A stretch of DNA of 64,000 nt from Hypericum androsaemum (Eukaryota; Streptophyta; Magnoliopsida; Malpighiales; Hypericaceae). Location of the stretch: assembly GCA_963995505.1 (NCBI GenBank), contig OZ023189.1, forward strand, positions 3,175,155 through 3,239,154, in the 5' to 3' direction. A program made the translations under genes and the position numbers. Numbering within the stretch: position 1 is the first letter of the stretch; each line of letters starts with the position of its first letter. Below the pieces are notes generated by a model. It did not search any database and was not told where the DNA came from. It saw only the letters and a program-made list of their open reading frames with translations. Positions 10,617-24,500 of this stretch are shown here, piece by piece.

Positions 10617-11279
10617 TAAAATTTACCTTTCAAAAAATTAAGGATAAGTATCATTTGAATCGTGTGGTTTACACAGATTTTACAATATAACCCTAAGGTT
10701 TAGAAACAACTTTTTTGGTAGTTATGGTTTCATGTTTTTTGCGTTAGAGGCTCGAGAAAGCTCCCGAGCCAAAAATTAGTTCCGAACCTAGAAACGACGC
10801 CGTTTTAAGAGTGATGTGGCACGCCACATCAGAATTTTTTTTACCGGTTGGCAACGTGTGCTGGCACGACTTAAATATCCCTTTTAATCCTTCATCTTTT
10901 TATAATTTTTCAAATTCCCCCTTTCTTCTCCTTCTTCGTCTTCTTCTTCCCCTCCTCCCTCTCTCTCCCCTTCACCTTCTCCATCTTCAAACGTCAAATC
11001 CCACCTGTTGTTTAATTTTGTTCCTAGCCTCCTGCTTTTTGCCTTATTTACGAATTCTTAAAAATCAAATATTGTCAAATTAAAGAGAATTTCCAAACGT
11101 TATCTCGTATTTGGTGCGTGGCCACCGCAAACGAGATATACCCAACGAAAAAATTAAAACCACTAATGAAACCCAACAAAGAAGAATTTTAAAATTTCAT
11201 ATGGTACTTACCCCCAAAATCTTGTTTTTGCTTTTTACCTCCTGTATGTATTCCTACCATCTATGAGCAACAATTAAAT

Positions 11280-11763
11280 CTAGATTCAAAATCAACTATA
11301 CCCGAATTCATTTACGGAGGAATTCTCCATCTCCCTATACGCGGTTGTGCGGTTGTTGTGGGCGGCCAACTGGAGAGCGCAGTACCGAAGGGCGTCGGAC
11401 TCCACAAGCCCGTTCAGCTTCTCCATTTCTCCATATGCGCCGCTATGTACACGTCCTCCCTCTGCTCCGCCTCGTCCTCTCCCCCGCCCGCCGCCGCCGA
11501 AGATGACGTATCCGCTTCCCCCTCCCACCGGCGTCGTCTTCAATGACCACCTCGATCTCTGACGACATCGGTTCGGAGTTCGATCTAGGACAAAGGGAGA
11601 TGGATTTGGTTAGGAATTGAGATCGGGGATTAAATACTTTTGTGATTACTAATTGGGATTGGCTACTGATGATGAAGGAAGAGAGTGAGAAAGGGCGGAG
11701 GAGGAGAACGGGGCGACGGGGGAGGAAGAGCAGATGTTGGCGGCAAGGGGAGGAGATGAACAT
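11280..11763 (-). pseudogene. Unidentified captured gene fragment inside the inverted-repeat element
   Basis: GC-rich, exon-like sequence on the minus strand. One frame begins at an internal Met (MSSEIEVVIEDDAGG), and another shows EMEKLNGLVESDALRYCALQLAAHNN. The two lie in different frames, so it is either frameshifted or composed of two exons. I do not recognise the donor family. Its location between terminal inverted repeats suggests transduplication. Confidence 0.45.
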
Positions 11764-11800
11764 ATTGGAAATTGCATTCTTAGAGAGAGAGATGTGAGAG

Positions 11801-11831
11801 AAGAAGAAGAAGAAGAAGAAGAAGAAGAAGA
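11801..11831 (+). repeat. (AAG)n microsatellite
   Basis: Ten AAG units within the inner part of the right half of the inverted-repeat element. Confidence 0.95.
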
Positions 11832-12100
11832 GAGGGGGTGCCGATAGATGAGTGCAAATTTTTAGGGTTTTTTTGAAATTTTCTACTATGATATTTCATA
11901 TTGCCAACCAGATTAAAATTTGCAACGTGACATGCTATCTCAGCAGAGAAACGACGTCGTTTCTAGGTTCGAAGCTGATTTTTGGCCCGGGAGCCTTCCC
12001 AAACCTCTTATGCCAAAAACGTGAAATCACAACTACCAAAAAAGTTGTTTCTAAACTTCAGGATCATATCGCAAAATCCGTATAAACACCACATTATCCC

Positions 12101-12598
12101 AAATAATGATAACATGAATATTTCGTGTTCAAAATAATTTGTGTTAATTCTTACAATGGATTTTAGCTGTTAAGTTTTTACATGTGAATATCTTTCGAGA
12201 AACAAATTTTCAAATATATTAATTCAAACTTGAACATAATTTTGGATTACAATTTTAAAATGCGAAAGAGGATAAAATACACATGTAATACGTATAATAC
12301 ATATCAATAAAAAAAGAAATTAGTTTTTTTTTTACATTCTTTACAGTAAAATGATCATACTATTATTTTTTGTACTTCAAAATAACCAATTTTCTCAATA
12401 CTCATAAGTAAATAATGCACACCAGTAAAAAGTTTATCTGTCATTACACATAAAACACACTCAAATTTACTCCCACAAATCGCCAGTACTCTGATTTTTT
12501 CTCTCCCTATTTTTTGTGTCACCGTCTTTTCTCGGTTCTCTTGCTGTACTACCATTCAGATGAAACGTGCAGACCGCAGCAGCTAAGGGGATCACTCG
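12101..12598. other. 3' flank of TWD40-1
   Basis: AT-rich sequence immediately downstream of the TWD40-1 stop codon. The part near 12350-12598 is expected to contain its 3' UTR. No other feature seen. Confidence 0.45.
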
Positions 12599-15500
12599 CT
12601 ACAAAATGAAACCCTCGGTTAAGGGCAACACATTATGTGCTCCTCCTTGGTTTCCAGAAACTTGGTTTGGCGACTCCTTCAGCGTCGCACCACTGGTAGA
12701 TAACACTTCTCCATCTACTTGAGAAGCAGTTGCTTCTTTATTATCTTCGGTGGACAAAACAGGGGCAGAGTCCTTATCAATGGCAGTAGGTTCCTTTACT
12801 TCAGAAGGGGTTTCGCTGGCATCACTTGGCGTGGTAGCAGGGACACTTTCTCCCACACTAGTTGTTGCGGCCGATGAACCCGCAGCAGCAGGTTCAGCTT
12901 GATCCGTGGTGATGGCTATTGGGGAGGTACCAGCGGTAGCATCGGCAGACGTAGATGTAGTTTCTGGTGCAGTAGTAGCAGTAGTTCCTGGTGCAGAAGC
13001 AGCAGGAGGGGCTTCTAATTGAAGTGGTTTTCCAGGTTGCAGCTGGGAATTTTGTGCACCAGGGACGGGTTTCTTTTGAGTAGTAATTAAGGCTGATAGA
13101 GACGGTATCCCTGGAGGAAGGATTTCAAGTGACGGTTTCTGTCCAGCATCCGCGAGGCTAGTAAGCTTAGGCTCCTCCAATGATGCCAGAAATGCAGCAG
13201 CTGCATCGGTCTTTGCTGATGGAGCATGTTCAGCCTCTTTCTGTAACGTTTTGTTCCAAGCCTCAACCAGGCTCTTGAGAGTCGGACGCCCATGGGCCTG
13301 AAAATATTAACAAGCAAAATTAGAAAGAGAAATAACAGCGTACTGGATCTAACTTGAATTTTGCTTACATGTGCGTGAAGGACGGCCTCTGCAAGCATCC
13401 CAGTATCCTGCCATGCCCTTTCCATGAGAGCATTGTCTCCCAGTACTGCAGCAGAAAATGCTGCCTCGCGGCCCAAGCCAATTGATATCAGATTGCTTAC
13501 TAAACCCTGCAGTCACGACCCAATATGCAAGCAAGTCAACAAGCATATAGAATAAATAATACAATCACATTATTGTTAGCAATCAATGCACTTACGAGGG
13601 AAACCCCAAAGAAAATCACTTGAACTTAATGAAATAATATATAACATTAACAAACTCGTAGCAACACTATTTTACATTCTCCAACTTAAACTATTCATCA
13701 GACACCAAGCAGCATTATCCTTGAGCAAAAAGCTCCTAGCAACAAACTATTTTACATTCTCCAACTTAAACTCTTCATCAGATCTTGACACGTATCCTTT
13801 GTTTCAAGTATGTAACTATTTTTTCTCAACTCCCTAAAACTTTAACCCTTAGCAGCCCCACATAACACAAACTTAACATTCAAATGGAATACAAGTCAAA
13901 ATCTGGCCAAGTGTACACAACTGAGATTACAAAATAAAGTTCTGGGCAATACTCATTCCACTGATGAAAATCTACGACCAAACTGAAATTTGTCAATTCT
14001 TTCAAAGGGAAAAAAAAGAGATTTATCGAAAAGAAATCTTACTCAAAAGTTAGAAGCACATCCCTAACTAGTCAGATGCTAAATGAACATCCAAAAAAAA
14101 ATTTCCAAGCGAAGATAGCCCAATAATACAACGACATTTTCACCATAATACCCGGTAGAATTCATATGAATTTATTTGCACCTTCAATATCAGTGAGTCT
14201 TGAGATTACCATCCATGCTCGTCAACTTGAGTAATGTGACAAAAAAGGGAAACAGAAAACTCAGAACCAACTTACACTTAGCCTGGTCAGCTCTCCATGA
14301 TTCGCCAATCGTAAAGCAAGTCCCCGTATTTCATGATCCTGCAAAGCACCTTTCACAGAACCTGCCGCAGCCAGTCTCTTCAGAGCTTCGCGAGCAATAT
14401 CAGCCTGTGCAGTGGCATCTGCAGCATCAATCAGGTCCAGGAACTCCTTCGCAAATTTAACTATGCCTTGAACAGCTTCCACAAGGTTCTCCTTCTGAGA
14501 TGTTAAGCTGAGGATATCCTTTAAATCAAGCCCGGTACCATCTTGGCCAATGTCCCGGCTGTTACTCATTGTTAGTAGACACTGAAGAGCCCTTTTCAGA
14601 TCGTTGCTTTGCATGGCCATATCAAACTCCAGCCTGGAAGCAAATACAGAGTATAATTATCATGTCTCTGTGAAAAAGATTTTGATCACTAGGAGGAATA
14701 GAGCTAAAGCATTTATTGGCACACCTCTTGGATATCCCAGGTAAATGAAGTGCTTCAGTGGCATATCCCATTCCCAGCATGAATTGTGCCAGATCATCGT
14801 GATGCTCTCTGCCAAGCCTACTAGCCCTGCACATGATCGAAAGGTTGTAAGAATAGGAAATAGATGCACGTAGAGTGAATGAAATAGCGAACTAGTAAAT
14901 ACCATTTCACTGCACTAACAGCATCTCCATAGGCAGCAAGACAACGGCAACGAATCCCAGGATGACTCAAAGACAAGGCATGTGCACACATGTACCTACC
15001 AAAGTAGTACATAAAGGATTATACATTTTAGCAGATAAGTTTCAACTGTAACAAAAAACAGTGTCCATGCTTGTGACAATCAACAGTACATAAAAAAAGG
15101 TTGTACAAAGATTTAAAAACCCTACCCTCGAAGTGAATCATTTAAGAAGAAATGTCACTAAGAATATCATGGTCACCCATGTATCCATCTTATAGCTCAT
15201 GCAAAGGATTTCAGAGACTTCAGGGAAATGGAAAATGACAATTTCTTTGACAGTCGCCAAGAGTATTAACAGATGAACTATAAATCCATGACAAACAACG
15301 GATCCCAAGTGATGTCTTTCTTGTTTCTGACATGCCAAATGTTTCATTGTGAAGCTTCTTTGGTCCAACTAGTGATTCATCTTGACTCTATGGAGCCAGA
15401 GAAATCAAAGACCTTTTTGAAGAAAAGGAGCCACCTTCAGAAACAGTTGAGAAGATATTATATAACACTACCAATTTCGAATGGTAGAACTTTATCTGCT

Positions 15501-18500
15501 TTAGATTTTATAAAATTTATATGAAGTTATAGTCTATGTGTGACTATGTCCATCGACACACCTCCTAGGTGCTGTTTGTTATTAGTAGGGGAAAAGATGG
15601 AGAGAGGATAAAAGAAATGCTAGTTGTTACTGTTCAATCAGTAAGCCAGGGATCATCCATTCATTTCATAGACAAGTCATTAGAGTTTAAACTGACTAAC
15701 GTACTGATCAAAGCCGCAGTTATAGTTATCTCTTCAACCCAGAGTTATTACTGTTTTAAGAAATGGAGCACTTTATTCTGCTTAACCTATTCATGCGTAA
15801 CCAGATACTTCATTCCAACAGACTTCACCTACAGGTAAGCATCTCATTCAAAACCTATGGTGCATGCACTGTGATTAGCATTGTGGAAGAAAAAGAAGAC
15901 TCCACGGAATGTATGAATGCCTTTGAACAAAGTGTGCTACAATATTAGAAGAGAAAATACCATTTTGACATGTTTATTTGATACTCATTACGGTAATAAA
16001 AGAAGTGAGAGCAGAATATAAGGTAGTTATTATGCAATACCTATCAATGAGCCAAAGAACTCCATCTCTAACACCAACTACAACTAGAGGTCCAACTGGT
16101 CGTTTCTGCTCCACAGGAAAACGAGTAACTGCCACGGAAACTCCTCCACCACCAACAGCTATCTCACTAACCTTCCTTTCCTCCATCTCTTTCAACCCCG
16201 AATCATCTCCATCAACTCTAGCTTGTTTTGGAAGTGACAGGAAAGGTGGGACAGAGGGAGCATGCTGGAAGGAAGCCAAGCGGACCACCTGAAATGAACA
16301 TGGCCGACCTCCAACAGATCAGGGATTACCAGATAATTAAATCCTTCAAACATAATCATAATACTCAACGCGATCAGACTCATACTAGAGAAAGTAAGTT
16401 TAAATGCACTTGTGGTATGTTTATATACGGTGCTGGGTTACATTTTAACTAGATCACAAGTTGGGAAACTCTTTTGCTGTCTTCAATGAATTTTTAGGCA
16501 AGTCCTACAAAAAAAAATTGGGGAAACTATCAGCTAAAACTAGCCCTCTAATCAAAATCGAACATACCATTCACACCCATTGAAGTTCTTACAGGAAGTG
16601 CAGCAGCAAGTACAGATCCCATCTTTCTACAATAAAAGCTTCACAGACTTTGCCGAAAATTGTGCCAAAACAACAGAGATTTTTTCACCTCATGTGGATA
16701 AAGATTGTTTTTCTAACTGTAGTACTTGGATGAAAGTGATAACAGTGCAAATACTTGCACACCCAGTGAAGCTTAATCCATGTCAAAATTTTAAAGCATA
16801 CTAACTCTTGAGTCAAAATATATTGAAATATTTAAGACTTGGCTTGGCATTGTTGTGCAACAAGCCAGTTGTGCACTAAAATCCAAGATGCTTCCCAAAT
16901 GAATATTCACTATGCTCAAGTGAAGTGTTGAGAGAAGTAGGAAATAATCTCTCTAGTAAGTAGAAAATGATCTCTAAATCATCAATGCTCTGCTTAGTTA
17001 GGATCCCAATGATTGTGTAAATATGGTAGGTAGTAAATGTAGATTTTGTCAATAATGTAGAATAGGAAAATTTAATCTCAGTAGTTATTCAGTTTTCTAT
17101 CTTTATCCTATAAGAAAAAACTTATACACTATTTGTCTCAATTCACTAGAATGCATTCATAGCTTTATTCCACATGGTATTGGAGTAGTATGATCCCCCC
17201 CCCCCCCCCCCCCAAAACAACATTTCGTGTGATGCGAAGCACATTGTTCAAGCCCCAACCAGCGCATGATTTAAATTGCAAACTTCGGCCCAATGTTGCG
17301 GATGGGAGTATGGATCTCTTACATTGCTTAATACATGGCTTTATATATAATGCATTAGACTACATATTGTCTTAACATTTTGGGTTGGAGATGGACACTC
17401 TGACAAGAAGTAAGCATGGACTGATTGCTAAACCCACTTTTAAAAACCAATTGAATAACTAGATTTGAAGTCCCAATAGCCACATATGCTTCAAAAGACA
17501 ACCAAGAATTAATATATTACCAAGCAAATTCACCAAACCCACGTAATAGCTTTCTTGCCAGAAGGATGTAACGCAAAATTGACAATGAAAATAGACTGAA
17601 CCCAGCCAGGTAAAGATGCAAAGTCAGATAATAGGACATTCCAAATTATCCGACGTGCCAATTCAACATGAGCCATAAATCACTGTCAATCAAAAAGCAC
17701 GGTAAATTGTGAACCTGAAGCATTGGGGGTCTCAATGTTATTCTTTCTTGCAGAGTAGATTTGGGACCCTCAACAGAGATTAAGGCCAACTCTCCATGTT
17801 CAACTATTGCTCTTGCCTGTGCCTCTTTCAATTTCATTTCTTCCTTCCTTTTTCTTGTTTCAATGTCAACCGCTGTAACTCCAGCATCGACAAAAACACA
17901 TCTGAGAGCAAGAACAAATTTAGATATCCGTCGTCATGTTCATTCCCTAAGAAGGCAATTCATTGTCAAGTTTCTGATGGTTGGAAAAATACTAGTTGTG
18001 TGAGAAGTCATAGAAAATCCAACTACTAAATGTTTGTGCTAATCAAAAACCAATCAACTTCCAGAGACTAACCATCAGCTGAATTGTCATGGACCATGAG
18101 TAAGACTACAGGTGAGGGATTTAGACTTCATCCTATCAGAAATGTGAATAAAGCATATTTTTAATTGCAATCTGTTGAAGCTTCCAAACTTACATCCAAA
18201 AAGTCGCTGATGATGAGTAATTTGATCAGGCAATTGCAGCTAAGCAGGAGAAAAAAACTTTAATGGGAAAAGGATCAGGACAATATATAACCAAAACGAA
18301 GAAAGATGGTCTATCACCTAACTAAGAAACACAACTTAGGTTGCTAGCTACTAGCTAACACTTCATTTCAATTCTTGAAATAGAAGCTGCCACCCAACAA
18401 CCAGCTACTTCAGTGACATGTAAGACCCTTTGTTTATCTTTTTTTTAAATCACTAGAAGCTGTTTTAGCAAGCTACCAAGGCAGCTGAAACCGCATACAA

Positions 18501-21500
18501 CCAAGGGAAAGGTCAAATGAGTAAAAAAAATCTACAATCTAGGATGTCCCAAAACTGCCTCTCTATCCAAGACCAATCACATTTAAGTTCCAGGTTTCTG
18601 CTTCAATTCTGAGTTCGTCAGTAATCAACTTGCACACAACAACAACATGGAACCTAAAATAATTTAGACCCAAAACAAGAAAGGGGAAGTTACAAAGAAA
18701 CAACAACAACAACAGGAACAAAAATAAAAGAAACACAACAAAAGCGCACCATAAAGAAGTTTCCACAACTAGGCTTTAAAATGTTGATGTGTCCTAGAAA
18801 TTACAAGCACAGATGGAAAAAAACTGCCACAACAAGGCTCTAAATAAGCGAATCCCCAGCTGAAGATCATGAAGAAGAATTCTAATTAAAATTTGATCAG
18901 AACTATTTGTTTTTTCCCAATGGTCATCAGCATTCTACAAAAACAGCAATCTATAACTGATGAGACGTCAGTAAGTAATAAATCTTACTCGATGGTGGTA
19001 GGGGTAGCAACAAAAAGCTGTCGTCTATGCCAAGCGGCTCCAGTTGCATAGGGTATAGCAACATCCCCCAAGTATCGAAATTGAGGTCGTAAAGAAGATA
19101 TGACAATGTAGTGCTGATATGCAAAGGCACAATACTCAACAGTCTGATCCCAAACAGTCCACTCAGGCTGAGGAAGTAGAGAACCAACAGGCTCAAAAGT
19201 TTCCCAACTGCAACAATCAAATGAGATTCAGCAGTTAAACAGTGAAGATTCTCCAAGCACATCATCCTTTCCCAAAAGCAAAACAAGAAGTTGCAAAAAA
19301 TATCCCATATCATGGAAAAAATGAACATAAAGCACCATCAAACACTGTTCTCATTGCATAAGATCTTTTTTATTTTCTTCAAAAGAAAGAAACACCAGTG
19401 CCAAGAACCAATATGCAATGCATCAATGATTTTCACCTGTATAACTGAAAGTTCTGTGCAGCAGCTTCAGCAGTAGATCTGTGTCCATCCTCAAAACTAG
19501 TGAAAGAAGAGAGGCCACTACTTCCAAATCCCGAGAGTGGCATGGACTGAATGGTGGAAATTGCTGTTGCAGCAGCAGCGCTAATTCTGCGGGGTGTTCT
19601 ATATGCCACACCTAGTAGTGCCCCACCATGCAAGCCGATGACCTATTAAAGATATTATGAAACGTCAAGATAATTGAGCATACTCCTCAAAAAGATAGAT
19701 AATACTGCAATATTTTTTCAGAATCGATAATTTGGAGATCATAACATCAAATATCCCTATCAACATTGTTGCACCGGCATCATTAAGATAATAACATCTA
19801 ATTCATGCCTGCCCCTAGTATTCTGAAGAATCTAACCATATCATTTACCACAGACATCTTTGATGAGAAAGCTGACAAAAAAAACTCTCCTTTGTAGGAT
19901 TGTTTTTGTTTATGTTATAGGCCTCTTAAACTTCCATAACAAGCATGAAACTTAATCATCAAGCCCTTGAGGCCTAGCTCAAGCGGCAAATGGTGGGGTG
20001 GGGTGGGGTGTGTTCGGGATTGAAGTCCAGGACCAAGGTTCAAACCTTAAGAGTTAAAAATCTACTTATTAAAAAAAAATAAAAAATATCATCATTTTTT
20101 TTGCTAAATATGAAATATTATCATCATATTAAAACTGCTTTCTTGGTAGCTTAGCAACTAAGTTGGCCAGTCAGCGCCACAAGTCTTGCTATTAATTAAT
20201 TCTTCTATGATGTGATTAGCTCAGATGAACCAACTTCTAGTCCAACTTTCACCCAGGTGACAAAGCTAATGTCAGATTGTCTCATCCATAAGATTATTTT
20301 GTTTCGTAGATGGCTCTTAAAACTCTGCAATAGCTGCAGAAACATAATAATCCTATTGCACTAGATACTTCAGTCCTAGTGGCTTTGATAGTAGGTTGGC
20401 AAGTCAACCCCAAAGTTATTGCTTGTCTTATGCCGAGATAAGTTTGTGGTGGACATATTCGCAACGTCTCAATTACCCTGGCATATATTACGTTCTTGCA
20501 TCACTGCCAATGATGATGTAACATGTTTGAGAGCATATCCTACAGAGACGAGAAACAGTTCAAGTCATACAGAGACAGGACTTGACAATCGATAGTTTTC
20601 CCAATGATCATGAACATTGATTAGCTCAGCTCATGGTCAATTAAGAGTTTAACAGAAGAGCCGAAAAATCCAAGCATGGCTCAACCCAAAACCTTCCATC
20701 AATATAATGGCAACTGCATGTAATTCAGTATAGTTGATCACACATAAGTTTGCTCATGAACTGAGAAAATCACAACATTTTGAGAATCAGCTTGCAGATG
20801 AAACCCAACAGAACTGATAATTTACTAAACAAAACTGCATGGTCACCATTCAATATAGCTTCTTCATAAGTAAGTCAAATATAATAAAGCAAAGAAAATG
20901 AAGCTCCCAAGTACTGTGGGACAACATTAAATGAATCAGAAGCACAAACACTACATTATGAAAAAGAAAAATGCAAGTTGAACACTATCAAAAATGATAA
21001 TTCATTCTCCTCCCAAGAAACGTTATATGGATACAAAACCAACCAATGACACGATTGGCTGAAAGTTGGGCAGATATGCAGAAATGACAACATGAGAGGA
21101 GAAGAATTGTTGGTTGTAGTATACTTTTAAGGATCTTAAAGCACAATAGGAAGAAGAAAGTACCGGTTCACTGCGACCACCAACAGACCTCATCAATATA
21201 TTTGAAGTCCCATCATCTAGCAAGATACGAACTTGTACTGCAGCAGAAGAAGCAGCACTAGCAGCTGCTGCAGCTGCTTGGGCTGCTGCTGCTGCGGCTT
21301 CTTTCGCCTTCCTTGATGAACTTCCCTTGGGTATAACAGGAATCCTAGGAGTCAAAGCAGATTCCAATATAGCAAACTTATCACTACATGTATCCCATGC
21401 AAGTAGCCTTGCACTGCCCGAATCTACAATTGACCAATCATTGACCTTGTATATGGAGAAGTAGGGAATGTCAGGCCACACTATTGCAAGATATCTGTAA

Positions 21501-24500
21501 CAGAGTAAAGATCAATGAATTAGGGGTGTTCAAGCATCACTAATGACAGAAAAAGAAAAGAAACTGTGTGAAACAATTCAAAGAAAAAAGAAAACCAGTG
21601 ATAAAGAACAACAAAGAAAATCAGTGAACGTATAAATAGATGGTTGAATTGATATATACTGGTTATCCCGGTTCAATTATTTCTAGGAGCATCCAATTGT
21701 GCGTAATAATACATGCGAGAAAAAATAATATATTTGTTCTTTTTTAACAAGAGGCAAACAAATATATTCTAAACAATCAACATTTTCTAAGAAGAGGTAT
21801 TAGAAACTCACTTTCCAGAACTGCTTACGGAAAGAACAGAATATGAATCATGTGGAACAGGGGTGATGATATGCTTTTTTATTTGCTTCACGTGTAGTGG
21901 TTCTGCCGAGTCTCCTTTTGGCTTTCCTGTTTCGGGTAGGGAGCCATTACTTCCAAGAGCTGGATTTACTGTATTTGACAACTGGAAGTTAAGCAGCTTT
22001 AGTTCTCTCTCAACCACATAGACAGCGTGATGCTCCCGGTTTCCAGAAGGTGTGGGCAAGGGAGCAACAGCTGGAAGTGATCTAGCATCAAACTCACTGA
22101 TAATAACACCAATGTTGGTACCAGTAGCAACAAGGTGAGGCTGCAGTGGATGTGCAACCATGCAATAAACCTGAAGCAGTATATATATTTGGCAGTCAGA
22201 CGTTGTAGAAACAGCTAAGTTAAAAAAAGTAAAGGTGAAGGAGAACTTAGAAGATGAAACACTGTTGCAATAGAATAAATTTGAGTTCCGGTTGAATTTT
22301 TCAAGCCAATGAAATTGCCAAGAAAACAATGTCCACCCATAGGTTCCTAAAAAGCAGTTTAAATGGAAGTTGAATACACAAATGAGGGGCTCTTAAATGC
22401 AATTACTTATACATGATGAACAGGCGAGAGAAAACAAAATGACGTGATTAAAAATAGGAGTAATAGAGGCAACAGGAAAAAATTGTGGCTATATACCCTT
22501 AGTTTCTTGCTTGGAGCGAGAACTTGAGGAGGGATCAGCGATGAAAGCTCACATAATGGCCTCGTCAGAGCTGAATAGGTGGGGTGCTCAATAGCCCTGC
22601 AAAACGTTTCACACCATAAAAACTGCCTCTCGATATTCAACAAGCCAACTTCTGTTTCAACAACAGAAGAAACAACAGGTAAAAGAATAATCAACTTTTA
22701 AGGATATTAATACAACACATACCATATATGTGAATCTTTCACACAAGTTAAGATATCCAGATTTGGAGCTCTTGGGTGGCACCAAGAGGCTACACTATGG
22801 CATGCCAGTTTTGGAACAGGCTTAATTCGCCGCAACTCCTGCACAATTTCACCAAAATAAATGAGAAAGAGCAGTTATGCAATAAAAAGGGGAAAATGCA
22901 ACTTCCAATGTTAAGGCTTGCTGTTCAAACCAATTGGAAGCTTGGAGGGTTGATGAAGAACCTTAAATGACATTGTGTCCCATATAGCTAGGGTCTTGTC
23001 AGCACCAATAGTAATGAGTTGGGGAGCACCACCGCTCACCCTTGAGAGCTCAACAGCGACAACCCCACCATCGTGAGCCTGATGAAGAGGGATAAACGAA
23101 AAAATGAAAACCGATCTCAGGCATCAAATATAGGAACTGGAACAATGTCATAAACATAGACAGGGAGCCAGATCCAAAATACAGAAGCAGCCCCAATTAG
23201 ACAACACCTAGATGGGGTAACAAATTAGAAGCTTATGCAGACTCCCAAAAAATACAGATCAAAATGTATGGAAGCAAAAACTGTGATGGTCCCTTTGCAG
23301 CAGTTCCAACTAAGTGTCAAGGCACCTTTTACCAATGTAAGACTGAAACACAGAGATATCCTTCAACTTGATTACAATATTGCTTAAGTATGAATAATGC
23401 AACAAGGACCAATTAATTGAACAATAACCAAGAAGATAACTGAGAAGTCACAGGATACCTTTAAGCTTAATTTGGGTACAAGCTCCCGCGAGTCTTGACT
23501 GTGGTCTGCACTCCAAAGCACAAGCAAACCATCACTGCCACCGGAAACAAGAAGTGCCTGAAAGGTAATAGTCATATTAAGCAAGGGTATAGACATATTA
23601 GTAGCTGGAAAACTTGTCCAAAAGAAGCCTGAATACAGACAGCAGACAGATGCGGAAAGATAAACAAGAATTAAAAGGAAGCATTTTCATGTGAGAAAGG
23701 AAAAGGGAAGAAGTTTTTTCCATGCCAAGAGAGAAAAAGAAAAAAGAAGAAGAAGACCTTTTACGTTTCTGCAAACATAAGAATTTCCAATTTACTGTCG
23801 TTCAAATAATACAGTAGAGTGCAATTTCGAAAGAAACCTCAGTCTGTTGTATAATTTAGCATTTGCTACTGGACTATAAGAAACAAATTGAGAGGGTAGT
23901 GTGAAGAAGTACCTCCCCCGATGCAGCCATGAAGGTCATCAAACAATATATAGAACCTTTATGACCTCCAGTATATCTTCGGACCAGCTGGGGCATAAGA
24001 ACATTGTGAACGAGATATGAATGGCCATTCCATTTAGTGAATATATGGAGAAAAAGAAGAAACAGGGAAAGAGGAAGCAAATGGGAAAACCCATACCCTC
24101 CACGTCATCATGGAAAGAACCCTTATAACGCCATCAGATGCGCCAAAAGCGACGAGAGGGCCATCACCAGCATTGGATCGACAGAGAAACTCCATACTGC
24201 ATACAAAATCGCAATCAAAGTACAATCAGCATAACCGTCGGGCCAGCGCTGCTGCTACGGGAAACAAACACAGCAACAACAACAACAACACTTGCCAGAG
24301 AAGGGACTTGTTGTCGAGCTCCTGCTTGGGGACGTCGCGGCCGCGCATGGTGACAAGGTCAAGGAAGATGGCCTTGTTCTCGCAGCAGATGACAAGGAAG
24401 TGGCGGCCCCTGGTGGAGGGGGCGGGGGAGGAGAAGGCGGAGGTGACATTGGTGACAGCGGAGGGGGCCTCGGCAGCGGAGGCCCGGTTGCGCCAGAGCT

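Larger units (their letters stand above)
10642..12100. mobile_element. Second inverted-repeat (MULE-like) element, about 1.46 kb
   Basis: Inverted repeats 10642-10800 and about 11960-12100 share long blocks (GTTTAGAAACAACTTTTTTG; GTTCGAACCTAGAAACGACG with one change). The left end has about 15 bases lacking on the right. The flanking 9-mers are not clearly alike, so the target duplication is decayed or the ends are misplaced. It starts only 16 bases from the target duplication of the preceding Pack-MULE. Confidence 0.7.

Noticed and set aside
11443..11763. 106-aa minus frame as an intact gene
   Set aside because: It lies between the arms of an inverted-repeat element and its basic C-terminus reads in a different frame from the adjoining exon-like part.
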